In this document: piece by piece, positions 16,633 to 25,288 of the stretch
Numbering within the stretch: the stretch's first letter is position 1
Layout of the letters: each line of letters opens with the position of its first letter
IMG/VR virus record: IMGVR_UViG_3300028581_000141
Location: 1-32,734 of that record
Strand: one strand, 5' to 3'
DNA length: 32,734 bases
Origin: a virus
Made by a program: the position numbers and the translations under genes
The notes under the pieces: model-generated
What the model saw: the letters and a program-made list of their open reading frames with translations, nothing else
What the model was told of the DNA's origin: nothing
The model's database searches: none

Positions 16633-17006
16633 TTTTTTATTTCTTTTACCTTTTCAACGCCATCAATATATCCTGCGAGTTTCAAGGCTTCCTGTGCAAT
16701 CTGTGGAATTTCACCCTCGTCAAATAGCACCTTTACAATGTCCATAGGTTCAATGCAACCAAATTCTGCCTGAAGTTCCTTGTCTTTCAGATTTGGCTCT
16801 ATAACACATTGATAAACAGCATAAATATCACCGTTGTCCATACCAACTGCATCTTGTGCAATACCTGCATCTGGTGCTTTTATTGTTATAACCCCATCAA
16901 GGGATTTAATATAAAGTTGTGCTGTCTTGGGTGTTTTCTTGCTTTCTAAAATAGCTTGTTTCTTGGCTATAATATCTTTTAAGGTTAATGCTGTATTTTT
17001 GTTCAT
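16629..17006 (-). CDS. Tail assembly chaperone, XkdN-like (gpG equivalent)
   Basis: 125 residues, AAGGAG upstream of the ATG. The N-terminus LTLKDIIAKKQAILESKKTPKTAQLYIKSLDGVITIKAPD and the centre DNGDIYAVYQCVIEPNLKD fit the XkdN-like family, proteins that coat the tape measure before tube polymerisation. The gene lies between tail tube and tape measure, the fixed position of this chaperone. Its last sense codons form a -1 slippery heptamer, so a fraction of ribosomes should make the longer fusion. Confidence 0.9.
   Translation of the reverse strand: MNKNTALTLKDIIAKKQAILESKKTPKTAQLYIKSLDGVITIKAPDAGIAQDAVGMDNGDIYAVYQCVIEPNLKDKELQAEFGCIEPMDIVKVLFDEGEIPQIAQEALKLAGYIDGVEKVKEIKN
16632..16638 (-). 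promoter_or_regulatory. Programmed -1 ribosomal frameshift slippery site A AAA AAC
   Basis: Reading the minus strand in the chaperone frame, the last codons are ATA AAA AAC TAA. The heptamer A AAA AAC (16638-16632) fits the X XXY YYZ rule in the correct phase and lies immediately before the zero-frame stop. A shift of -1 leads directly into the gpT-like frame. I saw no strong downstream hairpin by eye. Confidence 0.8.
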
Positions 17007-17029
17007 AATATTAAAACTCCTTCTGTTTT

Positions 17030-17470
17030 TTATTTTGGAACCACAATATCGGCAAAATAGTAATCTGTAAATCCGCCACCGAACTCCTCTTCACCTATTT
17101 TGCCACTTTCAAATTTCATAAGTGTTAACTCATTCAACCAGCAATTCTCCAATATTAATCGTTCACTGCCATAGGAATCAGGGTCATCAATTTTCCCTAT
17201 AAACTGGCTGCGGACATCTCTACCTTCCTTGATAGCATTGGCAAAAAGTATCTGTCCACGAGAGAATATCTTTTTAATTTTAAAACTATACTCGCCCGAA
17301 AAACCTGTCATTTTGCTATCTTTACCCATTGTGCCAACAAACGAAATGTCCTCACGGTCTATTTTAATCTTTGCTTCAAATGAATCTACCTCAAAAATGG
17401 GCTCTCCATTCCAATATAGCATGCCATATTTTCCGTTCATTACCCTTGGTGCTGTTGGTTTAACTGCCAT
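17030..17470 (-). CDS. Tail tube protein (XkdM-like)
   Basis: 146 residues from the ATG at 17470 (MAVKPTAPRVMNGKYG). An in-frame TTG 6 nt upstream is less likely because AGGTG lies 7 nt before this ATG. Diagnostic features are the NGKYGMLYWNGEPIFEVDSFEAKIKIDREDISFVG start and the GEYSFKIKKIFSRG and DDPDSYGSERLILENCWLNELTLMKFE segments. The protein polymerises into the inner tail tube. It follows the sheath gene by 16 bp. Confidence 0.93.
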   Translation of the reverse strand: MAVKPTAPRVMNGKYGMLYWNGEPIFEVDSFEAKIKIDREDISFVGTMGKDSKMTGFSGEYSFKIKKIFSRGQILFANAIKEGRDVRSQFIGKIDDPDSYGSERLILENCWLNELTLMKFESGKIGEEEFGGGFTDYYFADIVVPK

Positions 17471-17486
17471 TTTCAATCACCTACCT

Positions 17487-18539
17487 TTACATATAAATTT
17501 TGAAGGTTAAATCTTCAATTGCATCTTGTATTTTCACCTGTGCCATAACAAACAGGTTTGAGCCTGTTGCTGCTTGTTTTATATCCGTTTCGCTCCAGTC
17601 ATCAATTACAGTAGTAAGTTTCAACCACTCTGTTTGGGCTGTAATATCAATGTCCGCCTTGTTGTCGAACTTATCATATAGCACACCCTGCGACTCTAAA
17701 TCCTTAAAATAGCGATTAACAGCTGCAATAAATAAGATTCTGTTATCATAGCTATTAGCAACCTTACCAACATAGTTATTTTCAAAGGTTGAGCGAATAT
17801 CGTCCCTTATTAAATCAATGGCTTCAACAATCTTAATCTTTTTGAATGATTCACCCTTTATATCAGTAATTGTTGTAAGTGAATTTACACCTCTACCAAT
17901 CTTTATTTTACTACCGTCATTAACAAGAATAAGCTTCCCTGCATCAATATCTGCGTCAGGCGTTACACTTTCCGTTATGCTCTCAACATCTGTCAAAACA
18001 AAGTATGTAGAGCTTTGGCTAAGTGGTAATCCTGCCAATATCCCTGCAATTCGTGCTGTATATTCCATTTCCGTATAAGTTTTATTGCCAACCTTAATTC
18101 CAGCTGTGCAAAAACTAACAACTCCCTCATAATTGGAATTAGCGTTTGGTAGCACAGCCTTAAAGGTCTTTTTGTTTGTGTCACGTTGTTCTTTAATCCA
18201 AGTAACTATTGTAGCAACATCAGCAGTTATAATCCCCGGAATGGCTAAATAGTTAAACACTTTGTTTTTCAGCCTACCGAGAGCAGCGGTGTATGTATCA
18301 GTAGTGCCGATACGTTCTACAATTACTCTTGATGGATTGCCCATAAAGGCTTTTGAAATATAATCCTTGTTTGTAGCAGTCCAATGCGAAGTAACAATCT
18401 CGCTCTCACTTGTATAAACCTTATTATCAAATGTTCCTGTATTATCCTTTAGGATAAGTGCCACAATGCCACGTTCACTACGCTTTATAACGCTATCAGC
18501 TTTGGTTTTAAAATCAATTAGAATTTGTGGTAACCCCAT
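17487..18539 (-). CDS. Tail sheath protein (XkdK-like)
   Basis: 350 residues starting MGLPQILIDFKTKADSVIKRSERGIVALILKDNTG. The middle has TWIKEQRDTNKKTFKAVLPN and EYTARIAGILAGLPLSQSSTYFVL, the A-G-x-x-A-G-L-P-L-x-x-S motif of PBSX-like sheaths. The C-terminal region (TSFENNYVGKV-like segment, then NRILFIAAVNRYFKDLESQGVL) forms the inner sheath domain that contacts the tube. The contractile sheath drives the tube through the cell wall. The gene overlaps the upstream gene by 26 bp. Confidence 0.94.
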   Translation of the reverse strand: MGLPQILIDFKTKADSVIKRSERGIVALILKDNTGTFDNKVYTSESEIVTSHWTATNKDYISKAFMGNPSRVIVERIGTTDTYTAALGRLKNKVFNYLAIPGIITADVATIVTWIKEQRDTNKKTFKAVLPNANSNYEGVVSFCTAGIKVGNKTYTEMEYTARIAGILAGLPLSQSSTYFVLTDVESITESVTPDADIDAGKLILVNDGSKIKIGRGVNSLTTITDIKGESFKKIKIVEAIDLIRDDIRSTFENNYVGKVANSYDNRILFIAAVNRYFKDLESQGVLYDKFDNKADIDITAQTEWLKLTTVIDDWSETDIKQAATGSNLFVMAQVKIQDAIEDLTFKIYM

Positions 18540-18963
18540 CAGTCCTCAACTCCTCACTTATTTTTATATCTTGCATTTTCTCATATTCTGGCAAGGTTGC
18601 ATTAGTATTTTGCATAAAGGTAATATTGAAGTTCAAAATAAGGGCACTTGCATCCATTTCAAATGTTAACCCTTCTGCGTTTAAATACCTATCATCAACC
18701 TTTAATGGGTCAGCAAACATTTCCTTTAAAGTTTGCGAAACAATTATACACGCCTCTGATGTTTCCAAAAGAGGTATATACCGTATTTCTACATTAACTG
18801 TTGCCAGTTCATAAAATACATTTTGTGTTTCAATATCTGCTGGCAATATATCAATGAAATATGCGGGCTTTGCAAAACCCTCTTTTACCTCACTTGCTAT
18901 TACAATCCCACCAATACTCTTAATTCGTTCAGCAATGGCTGTCTTTATATCAATTAATATCAT
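18514..18963 (-). CDS. Tail terminator-like protein (DUF6838-type)
   Basis: 149 residues, MILIDIKTAIAERIKSIGGIVIASEVKEGFAKPAYFIDILP. The order (after an HK97-gp10-like protein, before the sheath) and the pattern A-Y-F-I-x-x-L-P near residue 40 with R-Y-I-P near 59 match phage tail terminator-type proteins that close the tube at the head end. The start overlaps the gp10-like gene by 4 bp and the end overlaps the sheath gene by 26 bp. Family naming is from memory. Confidence 0.78.
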   Translation of the reverse strand: MILIDIKTAIAERIKSIGGIVIASEVKEGFAKPAYFIDILPADIETQNVFYELATVNVEIRYIPLLETSEACIIVSQTLKEMFADPLKVDDRYLNAEGLTFEMDASALILNFNITFMQNTNATLPEYEKMQDIKISEELRTDGVTTNSN

Positions 18964-19421
18964 AATTCCAAATCTCCTAAAAGTTTATCCATCATTTTTT
19001 CCACATCATTATTAAAAGAGGTGGTTACTGCCTTCATAGCTTTTTCAAGCATAAATTTACCTTCGACACGACCACCGACAGTTATGCCACGAACAGCACG
19101 TTGCACAACATTAAGCTCACGACCACCTTGCCTAAGCTTACCTCCACGAACTAAGAGATGTCCTAATTCGACAAGATGTGCATGTGGCGCTTGTGATTGC
19201 ACCCTAACAACACGTGACTGCCTATAAGTCTTTGGAGGCTTAACTCTCCACGATGCTCGCAGTTTCTTTGTTTTGCCAACAGGAGTGTCGGCCTTTGTTT
19301 TGCTTTGGGCTAACCTTGCACCAGCTATAAGCAGTGCATCTGACTTTTCAGGGTACTTATTTACTGCTTTTTTAAAGGCTTTGTCCAAATCATCAAAACC
19401 GAACAAACTGTTATCAGCCAT
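18960..19421 (-). CDS. HK97 gp10-like tail completion protein
   Basis: 153 residues; GGGGG upstream of the ATG. It has the HK97-gp10 pattern: an N-terminal helix (DDLDKAFKKAVNKYPEKSDALLIAGARLAQSKTKADTPVGKTKKLRASWRVKPP), the R-V-x-x-Q-A-P-H-A-H-L-V-E-L-G-H segment (about 89-105), and a final helix. These proteins join neck and tail. Strongly basic overall. Confidence 0.88.
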   Translation of the reverse strand: MADNSLFGFDDLDKAFKKAVNKYPEKSDALLIAGARLAQSKTKADTPVGKTKKLRASWRVKPPKTYRQSRVVRVQSQAPHAHLVELGHLLVRGGKLRQGGRELNVVQRAVRGITVGGRVEGKFMLEKAMKAVTTSFNNDVEKMMDKLLGDLEL

Positions 19422-19433
19422 AATATAATCCCC

Positions 19434-19907
19434 CTATGAAAAATCTTGTGCAGTATTTTTATCCGTTTCGGTGCAAATAATCTGCAATTCACGGTTACGT
19501 TCCTCAACATTTAGCACTGATTGAATAAGCAGTTCCTTATTTTTAAACAGTATCCTCATATCTGAAGTAATACCACTAAAATATCTTGTTGTAACCCTGT
19601 ATGTGGTTTCAGCCCTTATCTTTTGGGCTTCTTGATATTCTCTGCCAGTCATAGGGTTAACATCACCTGCTACCGAATATTCAGATATGGCAAGTTCATG
19701 TGCATATGGCGTACCATCTTTCATAACAAGAATTGCATTGCCTATATTATCGTGCATAACATAAACATCACCATCAGATACGTTAAGATTATTATTTAAT
19801 CCAGGCTTGAACGGAATATATGCAGGAATTGTTTCGCCCATTGAGTTTATAATATTATTACTTGGCTTTAGAAATATAATCCTATTCTTTAATTTACTAA
19901 ACTGCAC
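19434..19907 (-). CDS. Head closure protein (SPP1 gp16-like adaptor)
   Basis: 157 residues, GTG start abutting the stop of the connector gene. The C-terminal half holds the family signature: AETTYRVTTRYFSGITSDMRILFKNKELLIQSVLNVEERNRELQIICTE. The N-terminal MQFSKLKNRIIFLKP also fits. The first 90 residues contain an unusual insert (SDGDVYVMHDNIGNAILVMKDGTPYAHELA) compared with typical closure proteins of about 110 residues. It seals the connector after DNA packaging. Confidence 0.88.
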   Translation of the reverse strand: MQFSKLKNRIIFLKPSNNIINSMGETIPAYIPFKPGLNNNLNVSDGDVYVMHDNIGNAILVMKDGTPYAHELAISEYSVAGDVNPMTGREYQEAQKIRAETTYRVTTRYFSGITSDMRILFKNKELLIQSVLNVEERNRELQIICTETDKNTAQDFS

Positions 19908-20174
19908 CTAAAACGCCGCCTTTCTATATGGGTTTAACAACATATATACAACGCTTGGCATTCCTTCTTTTGTGCCTTCACGGTTTTCAAAAAAGTATCC
20001 GATTATAATTAGCATCGCTTGTTTTAGTGCTAACGGCATTTCTTGGGGTAATTCCTCAAGCCTTAAATAATTTAGCACCATTTCAGATGCTAAAAGGATG
20101 AGCACATTTAAGTACCCATCCTCGTCTGAAACATCGACCCTTAAAAAAATTTTAACTTCACTCAGTTGTAACAT
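19908..20174 (-). CDS. Head-tail connector (gp6-like)
   Basis: 88 residues from the ATG at 20174 (MLQLSEVKIFLRVD). A GTG at 20183 is in frame but is part of the AGGTG ribosome binding site. The L-x-x-x-K-x-x-L-R-V-D-x-x-x-D-D/E-x-x-L opening and the helical remainder (ALKQAMLIIIGYFFENRE) are those of the phage gp6-like connector family. It forms the ring under the portal. The start overlaps the preceding small gene by 17 bp. Confidence 0.9.
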   Translation of the reverse strand: MLQLSEVKIFLRVDVSDEDGYLNVLILLASEMVLNYLRLEELPQEMPLALKQAMLIIIGYFFENREGTKEGMPSVVYMLLNPYRKAAF

Positions 20175-20328
20175 TTTTAGCACCTGCTTTTGGTATAGCG
20201 ATCTTTATTTCCTCAGCATAATCAGCCTCTATCCACTGCTTTGCTACAACGTTATCAACATCAACTTCTTCCCCTGCATGATAACTAAAATTAACACCCG
20301 ATAATGAAACTTTAAGCAATATTTTCAT
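20158..20328 (-). CDS. Small phage protein between capsid and connector
   Basis: 56 residues, MKILLKVSLSGVNFSYHAGE then EVDVDNVVAKQWIEADYAEEI. The G-x-x-F-x-Y-x-x-G-x-x-V-D-V-D-x-x-x-A-x-x-W-I-x-A-x-Y-A-E pattern is common in a small protein encoded after the major capsid gene in many Firmicutes phages; its function is not known to me. AAGGTG precedes the ATG. The stop lies inside the next gene. Confidence 0.8.
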   Translation of the reverse strand: MKILLKVSLSGVNFSYHAGEEVDVDNVVAKQWIEADYAEEIKIAIPKAGAKNVTTE

Positions 20329-20329
20329 A

Positions 20330-21523
20330 TTACACCTTCATTTGCATTACTTTTACTGCTTCAGCAAGAGTAAGCTTTCCATCTACACGTTCGGATGCTT
20401 TGAAACCTACCTGACCATTTACAGCATATAGCTCATTTAACCTTTGAAATGCTCTGCCTTGACGGTCTGCAATCCAATAGTGTGAGAAATCACCAAAGGC
20501 TATAACTTTAGCAGTAGAAGCAATTGTAGGTATAAACACTGATGTCTTCACTGGTCTGTTTAAAATAGTGTCAGGTGTTCCTGCTTGTACAGAAGGCTGC
20601 CATAAATAATTTCCTGTGCTATCTTTAAGTTTGCGGATAACCTTAACAGTGCTATCATTTAATAACCAAGCTGAATTATTTCTGTATGGTTCACGCAATG
20701 AATAATATAAATCAATAATTTCATCAAATGTTATAGCGTTATTAACAGCAGTTGTTACACCAAGCTCTGCCATATTTACTATACCTGTTGGCTTGCCAGT
20801 ACCGTTTCCAACAACAAAAGCCTCTTCCTCAGCAGAACCAATACGTCTTGCAAATTCCTTGGCAATATAGCTTTCCAAGTTAAAAACGCTGTCATTTAGC
20901 AGTTCCTCTGAAACTTTAATCATAGTTACAAGTTTATGAGCACCCAATGTAATCTGCCCAAAAGCATCATCACTTTCTGGTGCAGGAGCTTCCTCAGCTA
21001 CCCACGAAGCGGTACCCCTTGAAGCCACAACAGGAATAATCTTATCTCCAAATGAAGTGGTTATGGTCTTAGCAAGGGAACGCATAATGTTATTATCAAC
21101 AAGCGATGCTATTAAAGTCTTTTCAAATTCATCAGGAACAAGGTAACCGCCTTCTGCATCTGTTCCAATTTGCAAAGCATTATATACCTCGCCATTAGTA
21201 CCCTTGCTACGCATATTCTTCCAAAATGCGTCTTTGTATGTGTTGCTTGCCCTGCCTGTTTTATTTTCATTATTAAGATTATCAAGTGGATTTGGTTTAA
21301 TGGCCTGATTTACTGGCTTGTTTAGTTCCATATCCATTGCTACTTGGCGTTCTAATAGGTCAATTTCACGACCCATTGCAACAATATCGCCCTCCATTTT
21401 TTCGTATGTAGTCATATCCTCTGCGGAAAGCTTACCATTATCAGCCTTTTTACTGTCTAAAAATGCCTTGGTATCCTCCCAAAGTTTAGCCCTGCTTTGT
21501 CTTAATTCTAATATTTTTGACAT
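20330..21523 (-). CDS. Major capsid protein, HK97 family
   Basis: 397 residues; GGGGG upstream of the ATG. The first 70 residues form a long helix (KILELRQSRAKLWEDTKAFLDSKK...MGREIDLLERQVAM), the scaffold-like delta domain removed by the prohead protease. The mature part starts at roughly 90-100. Conserved capsid features are DAEGGYLVPDEFEKTLI at 122-138, SLAKTITTSFGDKIIPVVASRGTASWVAEEAPAPESD, HKLVTMIKVSEELLNDS, and RQGRAFQRLNELYAVNGQVGFKASERVDGKL near the end. It directly follows the protease gene. Confidence 0.95.
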   Translation of the reverse strand: MSKILELRQSRAKLWEDTKAFLDSKKADNGKLSAEDMTTYEKMEGDIVAMGREIDLLERQVAMDMELNKPVNQAIKPNPLDNLNNENKTGRASNTYKDAFWKNMRSKGTNGEVYNALQIGTDAEGGYLVPDEFEKTLIASLVDNNIMRSLAKTITTSFGDKIIPVVASRGTASWVAEEAPAPESDDAFGQITLGAHKLVTMIKVSEELLNDSVFNLESYIAKEFARRIGSAEEEAFVVGNGTGKPTGIVNMAELGVTTAVNNAITFDEIIDLYYSLREPYRNNSAWLLNDSTVKVIRKLKDSTGNYLWQPSVQAGTPDTILNRPVKTSVFIPTIASTAKVIAFGDFSHYWIADRQGRAFQRLNELYAVNGQVGFKASERVDGKLTLAEAVKVMQMKV

Positions 21524-21539
21524 AATATAAATCCCCCTA

Positions 21540-22247
21540 TTATTTTATTAGTTCTAAACGCTTACTTAACTGCTTGTACTCGTCATCGTTGCTTTGTGAT
21601 GCTGGTTCTGGTGTTTTCTTTTTGGTTAGCTTATTTGCAAGGCTTGCTACTACCGTACGCTTATCAAACATAAATGAATTGAAAGCAAAATCTACCTGCT
21701 CATCTGCCTGTTCTGGTTTGTATAACATTTTATCCGCAAAGCCCATTTCAACAGCCCTTTTTGCACTGAGCCACGTTTCGGCATCCATCATATTTGAAAT
21801 CTTTAGCCTTGACATGCCAGTTTTAAGTTCATACACATTAATAATTGATTCCTTTACTTCATTTAACATTGCAATTGCACCCTCGAAGTCACCTGTTTCA
21901 CCAAATACCATTGTTGCAGGATTGTGAATCATTAGCATTGCACTCGGTGACATTTCCACACTATCACCAGCCATTGCAATAACTGAAGCAGCACTTGCTG
22001 CAAGCCCATCAACCTTGACGGTTATATTTCCATCATGCTCTTTTAGCATAGTGTAAATCTGCGCCCCAGCGAAAACATCGCCCCCTGGACTATTAATCCA
22101 TACAGTAATATCACCACTGCGAAGGCTCAATTCACTTTTAAATTGCTTAGGTGTAACTTCGTCACCCCACCAGCTCTCTTCGGCAATAATGCCGTCAATT
22201 CGCAGTGTATTCTCTTCGCATTTTACCCAATTCCAAAATTTAAACAT
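21540..22247 (-). CDS. ClpP-like prohead protease (head maturation)
   Basis: 235 residues from the ATG at 22247 (MFKFWNWVKCEEN); an upstream in-frame start at 22313 is unlikely because AAAGGGGG fits this ATG. The ClpP/crotonase fold shows INSPGGDVFAGAQIYTMLKEH, GLAASAASVIAMAGD with probable nucleophile Ser85, and MLMIHNP with His108; the acid lies in the following helix. It cleaves the capsid delta domain and itself during head maturation. The start overlaps the portal stop by 8 bp. Confidence 0.93.
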   Translation of the reverse strand: MFKFWNWVKCEENTLRIDGIIAEESWWGDEVTPKQFKSELSLRSGDITVWINSPGGDVFAGAQIYTMLKEHDGNITVKVDGLAASAASVIAMAGDSVEMSPSAMLMIHNPATMVFGETGDFEGAIAMLNEVKESIINVYELKTGMSRLKISNMMDAETWLSAKRAVEMGFADKMLYKPEQADEQVDFAFNSFMFDKRTVVASLANKLTKKKTPEPASQSNDDEYKQLSKRLELIK

Positions 22248-23490
22248 TGCTTGTTCCCCCTTTCGTTCCATCATATTTTTGTGTCCATAAGCCAGCCTGA
22301 GATAATTTTGCAAAATTACCGTTTACATGCATATCATCTCCGCCTTCTTCAGCTGGGATAAGGTTCATATCCTCAAGCTCCCTGATATTATTAACACTCA
22401 TCCAACCATTTTGCCTTGCAACAGCATAGCCTTCCATTCGTGTTTTAAAGTCACCACGAAGGAGTCCTTCAACCGCAAATTTAGGAAAATATATACCCTT
22501 TTCATTTGGTAGCAATAGGCTTTTAGCCATTGCTTGCTCCAAGCGAATTAGCCAAGGGCGGATGGTGTATATAACAAACTCTAATGATTGGTTTTCTATA
22601 TTAGAAAATGTACTACGCTCTAAATCACCAACCATATGAGCGGGAACTCTAAACATTCTGCAAATTTCTGCAATTTGGAACTTCCTTGTTTCCAGAAACT
22701 GTGCCGCATCTGGTGGTATACCTATTGGTTTATATGACATGCCCTCCTCGAGCACAGCAACCTTATGAGCGTTATTACTCCCTTGATATACAGCGTTCCA
22801 AGAGTCACGAACCCTTGCTGGGTCTTTCACCACACCTGGATGTTCAAGCACCCCACCTGGGTTAGCACCATTTGCAAAAAATTTAGCACCAAATTCCTCT
22901 GTGGAAAGCGAAAGTCCAATTGCTTCCTTTGCCATAGAAATTGGTGAGTATCCAATAAGACCGTCATATCCCAAAGCTGGTATGTGCATAACTTCATCTG
23001 CCCTAAGGTTAAGCTCACCGCTACTTGTTTGGTAGCAATAATATATTTCACCACTATTACCAAGCCTGCCAACTCGCATACGGTCTGGCAAAAGTGGCCA
23101 TAGTTCTATAACATTGCCCCTGCCGTCACGCACGATATATGTGTAGGCATTACCCCATAACAAAAGATGACTCATAAGCGTTTCCCTAAACACAAATGAA
23201 GTCATCTCTGGATTTGGTGCATCGTGTAGTAGATAATATAGCGGATGTTTATATGCCTTTTCCTTGCCAGTATCTGTATAATTATACGTATGCAGTGGCA
23301 AGCTTGCGATAGTTTCTGATAGTATGCGAACGCAGGCATTAACAGCTGTGGTCTGCATTGCAGTTCGTTCATTTACCGCTTTACCTGAACCTGACATACC
23401 ACAGGCATAAAGAAACCCACTAAAGAAATCATTAGTGGGGCTTGCTCTTGAATTAAAAAATCGTTGTAAAAATGGTAGTTTCAAACGCAT
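22240..23490 (-). CDS. Portal protein, HK97 family
   Basis: 416 residues. Family features are ERTAMQTTAVNACVRILSETIASLPLHTYN, HPLYYLLHDAPNPEMTSFVFRETLMSHLLLWGNAYTYI, and the FQIAEICRMFRVPAHMVGDLERSTFSNIENQSLEF segment that marks HK97-type portals. The portal dodecamer is the DNA entry channel. The ATG lies only 2 nt after AGAGG, so the TTG two codons later (23484, spacing 8 nt) could be the real start. Confidence 0.95.
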   Translation of the reverse strand: MRLKLPFLQRFFNSRASPTNDFFSGFLYACGMSGSGKAVNERTAMQTTAVNACVRILSETIASLPLHTYNYTDTGKEKAYKHPLYYLLHDAPNPEMTSFVFRETLMSHLLLWGNAYTYIVRDGRGNVIELWPLLPDRMRVGRLGNSGEIYYCYQTSSGELNLRADEVMHIPALGYDGLIGYSPISMAKEAIGLSLSTEEFGAKFFANGANPGGVLEHPGVVKDPARVRDSWNAVYQGSNNAHKVAVLEEGMSYKPIGIPPDAAQFLETRKFQIAEICRMFRVPAHMVGDLERSTFSNIENQSLEFVIYTIRPWLIRLEQAMAKSLLLPNEKGIYFPKFAVEGLLRGDFKTRMEGYAVARQNGWMSVNNIRELEDMNLIPAEEGGDDMHVNGNFAKLSQAGLWTQKYDGTKGGTSNV

Positions 23491-23574
23491 TACCTCTATT
23501 CTATAATTTTTTGCATATTATCAAATATAAATCATATAATAATATTGTTCGGATATAATTGGTGAAAATAGTAA

Positions 23575-23612
23575 CCGAGATACGAATCTCGGGGGGGCAT
23601 TAAAAAGATGCC
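23575..23612 (-). other. Two short hairpins in the terminase-portal gap
   Basis: CCGAGAT and ATCTCGG (23575-23581 and 23586-23592) pair around a 4-nt loop; ggcat and atgcc (23596-23600 and 23608-23612) pair around 7 nt. They follow the terminator hairpin at 23615-23651. The rest of the 164-bp gap (23491-23574) is very AT-rich with no confident promoter. Confidence 0.45.
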
Positions 23613-23614
23613 AA

Positions 23615-23651
23615 GCAAAAAGAGCTGTGTATCCCGCATAGCTCTTTTTGC
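23615..23651 (-). terminator. Hairpin terminator after the large terminase gene
   Basis: Perfect 12-bp arms GCAAAAAGAGCT / AGCTCTTTTTGC around a 13-nt loop, starting 3 nt after the terminase stop. The arms end in a run of T, so it can act on either strand. It implies that terminase and head genes are partly separate transcription units, or that antitermination is needed. Confidence 0.65.
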
Positions 23652-23654
23652 AAT

Positions 23655-25256
23655 TTACACGCTTAAAATGCCTCTCGTATCATAGACTGAACCACCTGCA
23701 TTCTGGCACTTTATTGCTCTATCAAGTGCCATTATTAGTGCCACAGCACCATCTATTTTTTCAGTTGACTTTTCTTTATCAGGCTTTATATTACCTGCTG
23801 GGTCTGTTTTAATAAATATATTATCCATATTCCACCTAAGTACAGGCTGTCCACCGTGAGCTATTTTTTCTGATAGAGTTAGTCGCATAAGATCCTTTGT
23901 TGGTCCATTCATATCCTTGTAGCCTTGCCCGAATGGCACAACCGTAAAGCCTAAATCATCAAGATTTTGTGTCATTTGGGTTGCGTTCCAACGGTCAAAT
24001 GCAATTTCCTTTATATTATATTTTGTATTGAGCTCCTCAATAAAGGCTTCAATAAAACCATAATGAACAACATTCCCTTCAGTAGACTTTATATAACCTT
24101 GTTTTTCCCAAGCATCATAGTTAACATGGTCACGCCTAACTCTTAGTGGTATAGTTTCTTCTGGTAGCCAAAAGAATGGTAGAATTTGATACTTATCATC
24201 ATCATTAAGTGGAGGAAATACCAATACCAATGCTGTTATATCTGTTGTACTTGATAAATCAAGCCCGGCATAGCACTCACGTCCTCTTAAACTTTCTGCA
24301 TCTACTGCAAAATTACATTTATCCCAAATGTGCATCGGCATCCAACGTACTGATTGTTTAACCCAAAGGCACAATCTTAGCTGTTTAAATGAGTTTTCCT
24401 CTGATGGATTTTGCCTTGCATTTTCACAGGCAATAGCCAGTTTTTCTGCATCAACGGTAACCCCTAAGCTTGGATTAGCTTTTTTCCATGTTGCAAGCTT
24501 TGTCCAATCATCGTTTTCATCAGCAGCATAAATGGTGGGGAAAAAAGTATAGTCAGTCTTTCTGCCTTTTAAAATATCTACCGCTTTAGAATGCATTTCA
24601 TACCCAATACTATGCATATCATTACCAGCAGTAGTAATAAGGAAGTTTAAAGGTTGCCTTCTTGCATCAGATGCACCATGAAGCATAACCCTTGCCATCT
24701 CCCTATTTGCAACATGAAGCTCATCATATAAAACCGCATGTGGATTTATACCGTGCTTTGAATACGCCTCGCTTGATAGAACTTGATAAAAACTATTCGT
24801 ATCTGCGCAGGCAATACGCTTTTGTGATGCCATAACCTTGAGCCTTTTGCTCAGTGCTGTAGATAAACTAATCATATCAACAGCAACAGTATATATTAAA
24901 CTTGCCTGTGCTCTATCTGCTGCACACGAGTATATTTCAGCACCATATTCACCATCAGCCATTAACATATACAGTGCAAGTGCTGCGCCGAGCTCTGTTT
25001 TACCTTGTTTCTTGGCCACTTCAACATATGCAGTAGTAAATTGCCTATACCCGTTAGGTTTTATAATTCCAAATACATTACGAACAATTTCTTTTTGCCA
25101 AGGCAATAGTTTGAAAGGTTTATTGTACCACTCACCTTTAGTGTGCCTTAAACTTTCAATGAAGGCGACTGCATATTCAGCTTTGTTATTATCATAGGTT
25201 GATGTTGGCAGTGCAAATTTCGTAGGAGTAAAGATTTCGTGCTTTCTTTTTGCAAT
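23655..25256 (-). CDS. Terminase large subunit, probably starting at AUU
   Basis: 533 residues if started at the ATT at 25256. The frame from there encodes IAKRKHEIFTPTKFALP and a further conserved-looking stretch up to LPWQKEI, where the first ordinary start (TTG, 25106) lies. GGAGG lies exactly 8 nt before the ATT; no ATG, GTG or TTG exists in frame upstream. Walker A is at about 81-87 (AKKQGKT), Walker B at 175-180 (VLYDEL), and the nuclease begins at CYAGLDLSSTTDITALVL with a later IAFDRWNATQM. It packages DNA into the prohead by ATP hydrolysis and cuts it. Homologues of this type begin with a methionine at the same place, as I recall. Confidence 0.93.
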   Translation of the reverse strand: MAKRKHEIFTPTKFALPTSTYDNNKAEYAVAFIESLRHTKGEWYNKPFKLLPWQKEIVRNVFGIIKPNGYRQFTTAYVEVAKKQGKTELGAALALYMLMADGEYGAEIYSCAADRAQASLIYTVAVDMISLSTALSKRLKVMASQKRIACADTNSFYQVLSSEAYSKHGINPHAVLYDELHVANREMARVMLHGASDARRQPLNFLITTAGNDMHSIGYEMHSKAVDILKGRKTDYTFFPTIYAADENDDWTKLATWKKANPSLGVTVDAEKLAIACENARQNPSEENSFKQLRLCLWVKQSVRWMPMHIWDKCNFAVDAESLRGRECYAGLDLSSTTDITALVLVFPPLNDDDKYQILPFFWLPEETIPLRVRRDHVNYDAWEKQGYIKSTEGNVVHYGFIEAFIEELNTKYNIKEIAFDRWNATQMTQNLDDLGFTVVPFGQGYKDMNGPTKDLMRLTLSEKIAHGGQPVLRWNMDNIFIKTDPAGNIKPDKEKSTEKIDGAVALIMALDRAIKCQNAGGSVYDTRGILSV

Positions 25257-25288
25257 AACAATCGCCTCCTTCCAATAAAATGAGCAAC

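Noticed and set aside
23591-23597. Run of seven G as a possible assembly error or phase-variable tract
   Set aside because: It lies outside any gene, so it cannot switch a reading frame, and nothing suggests an error.
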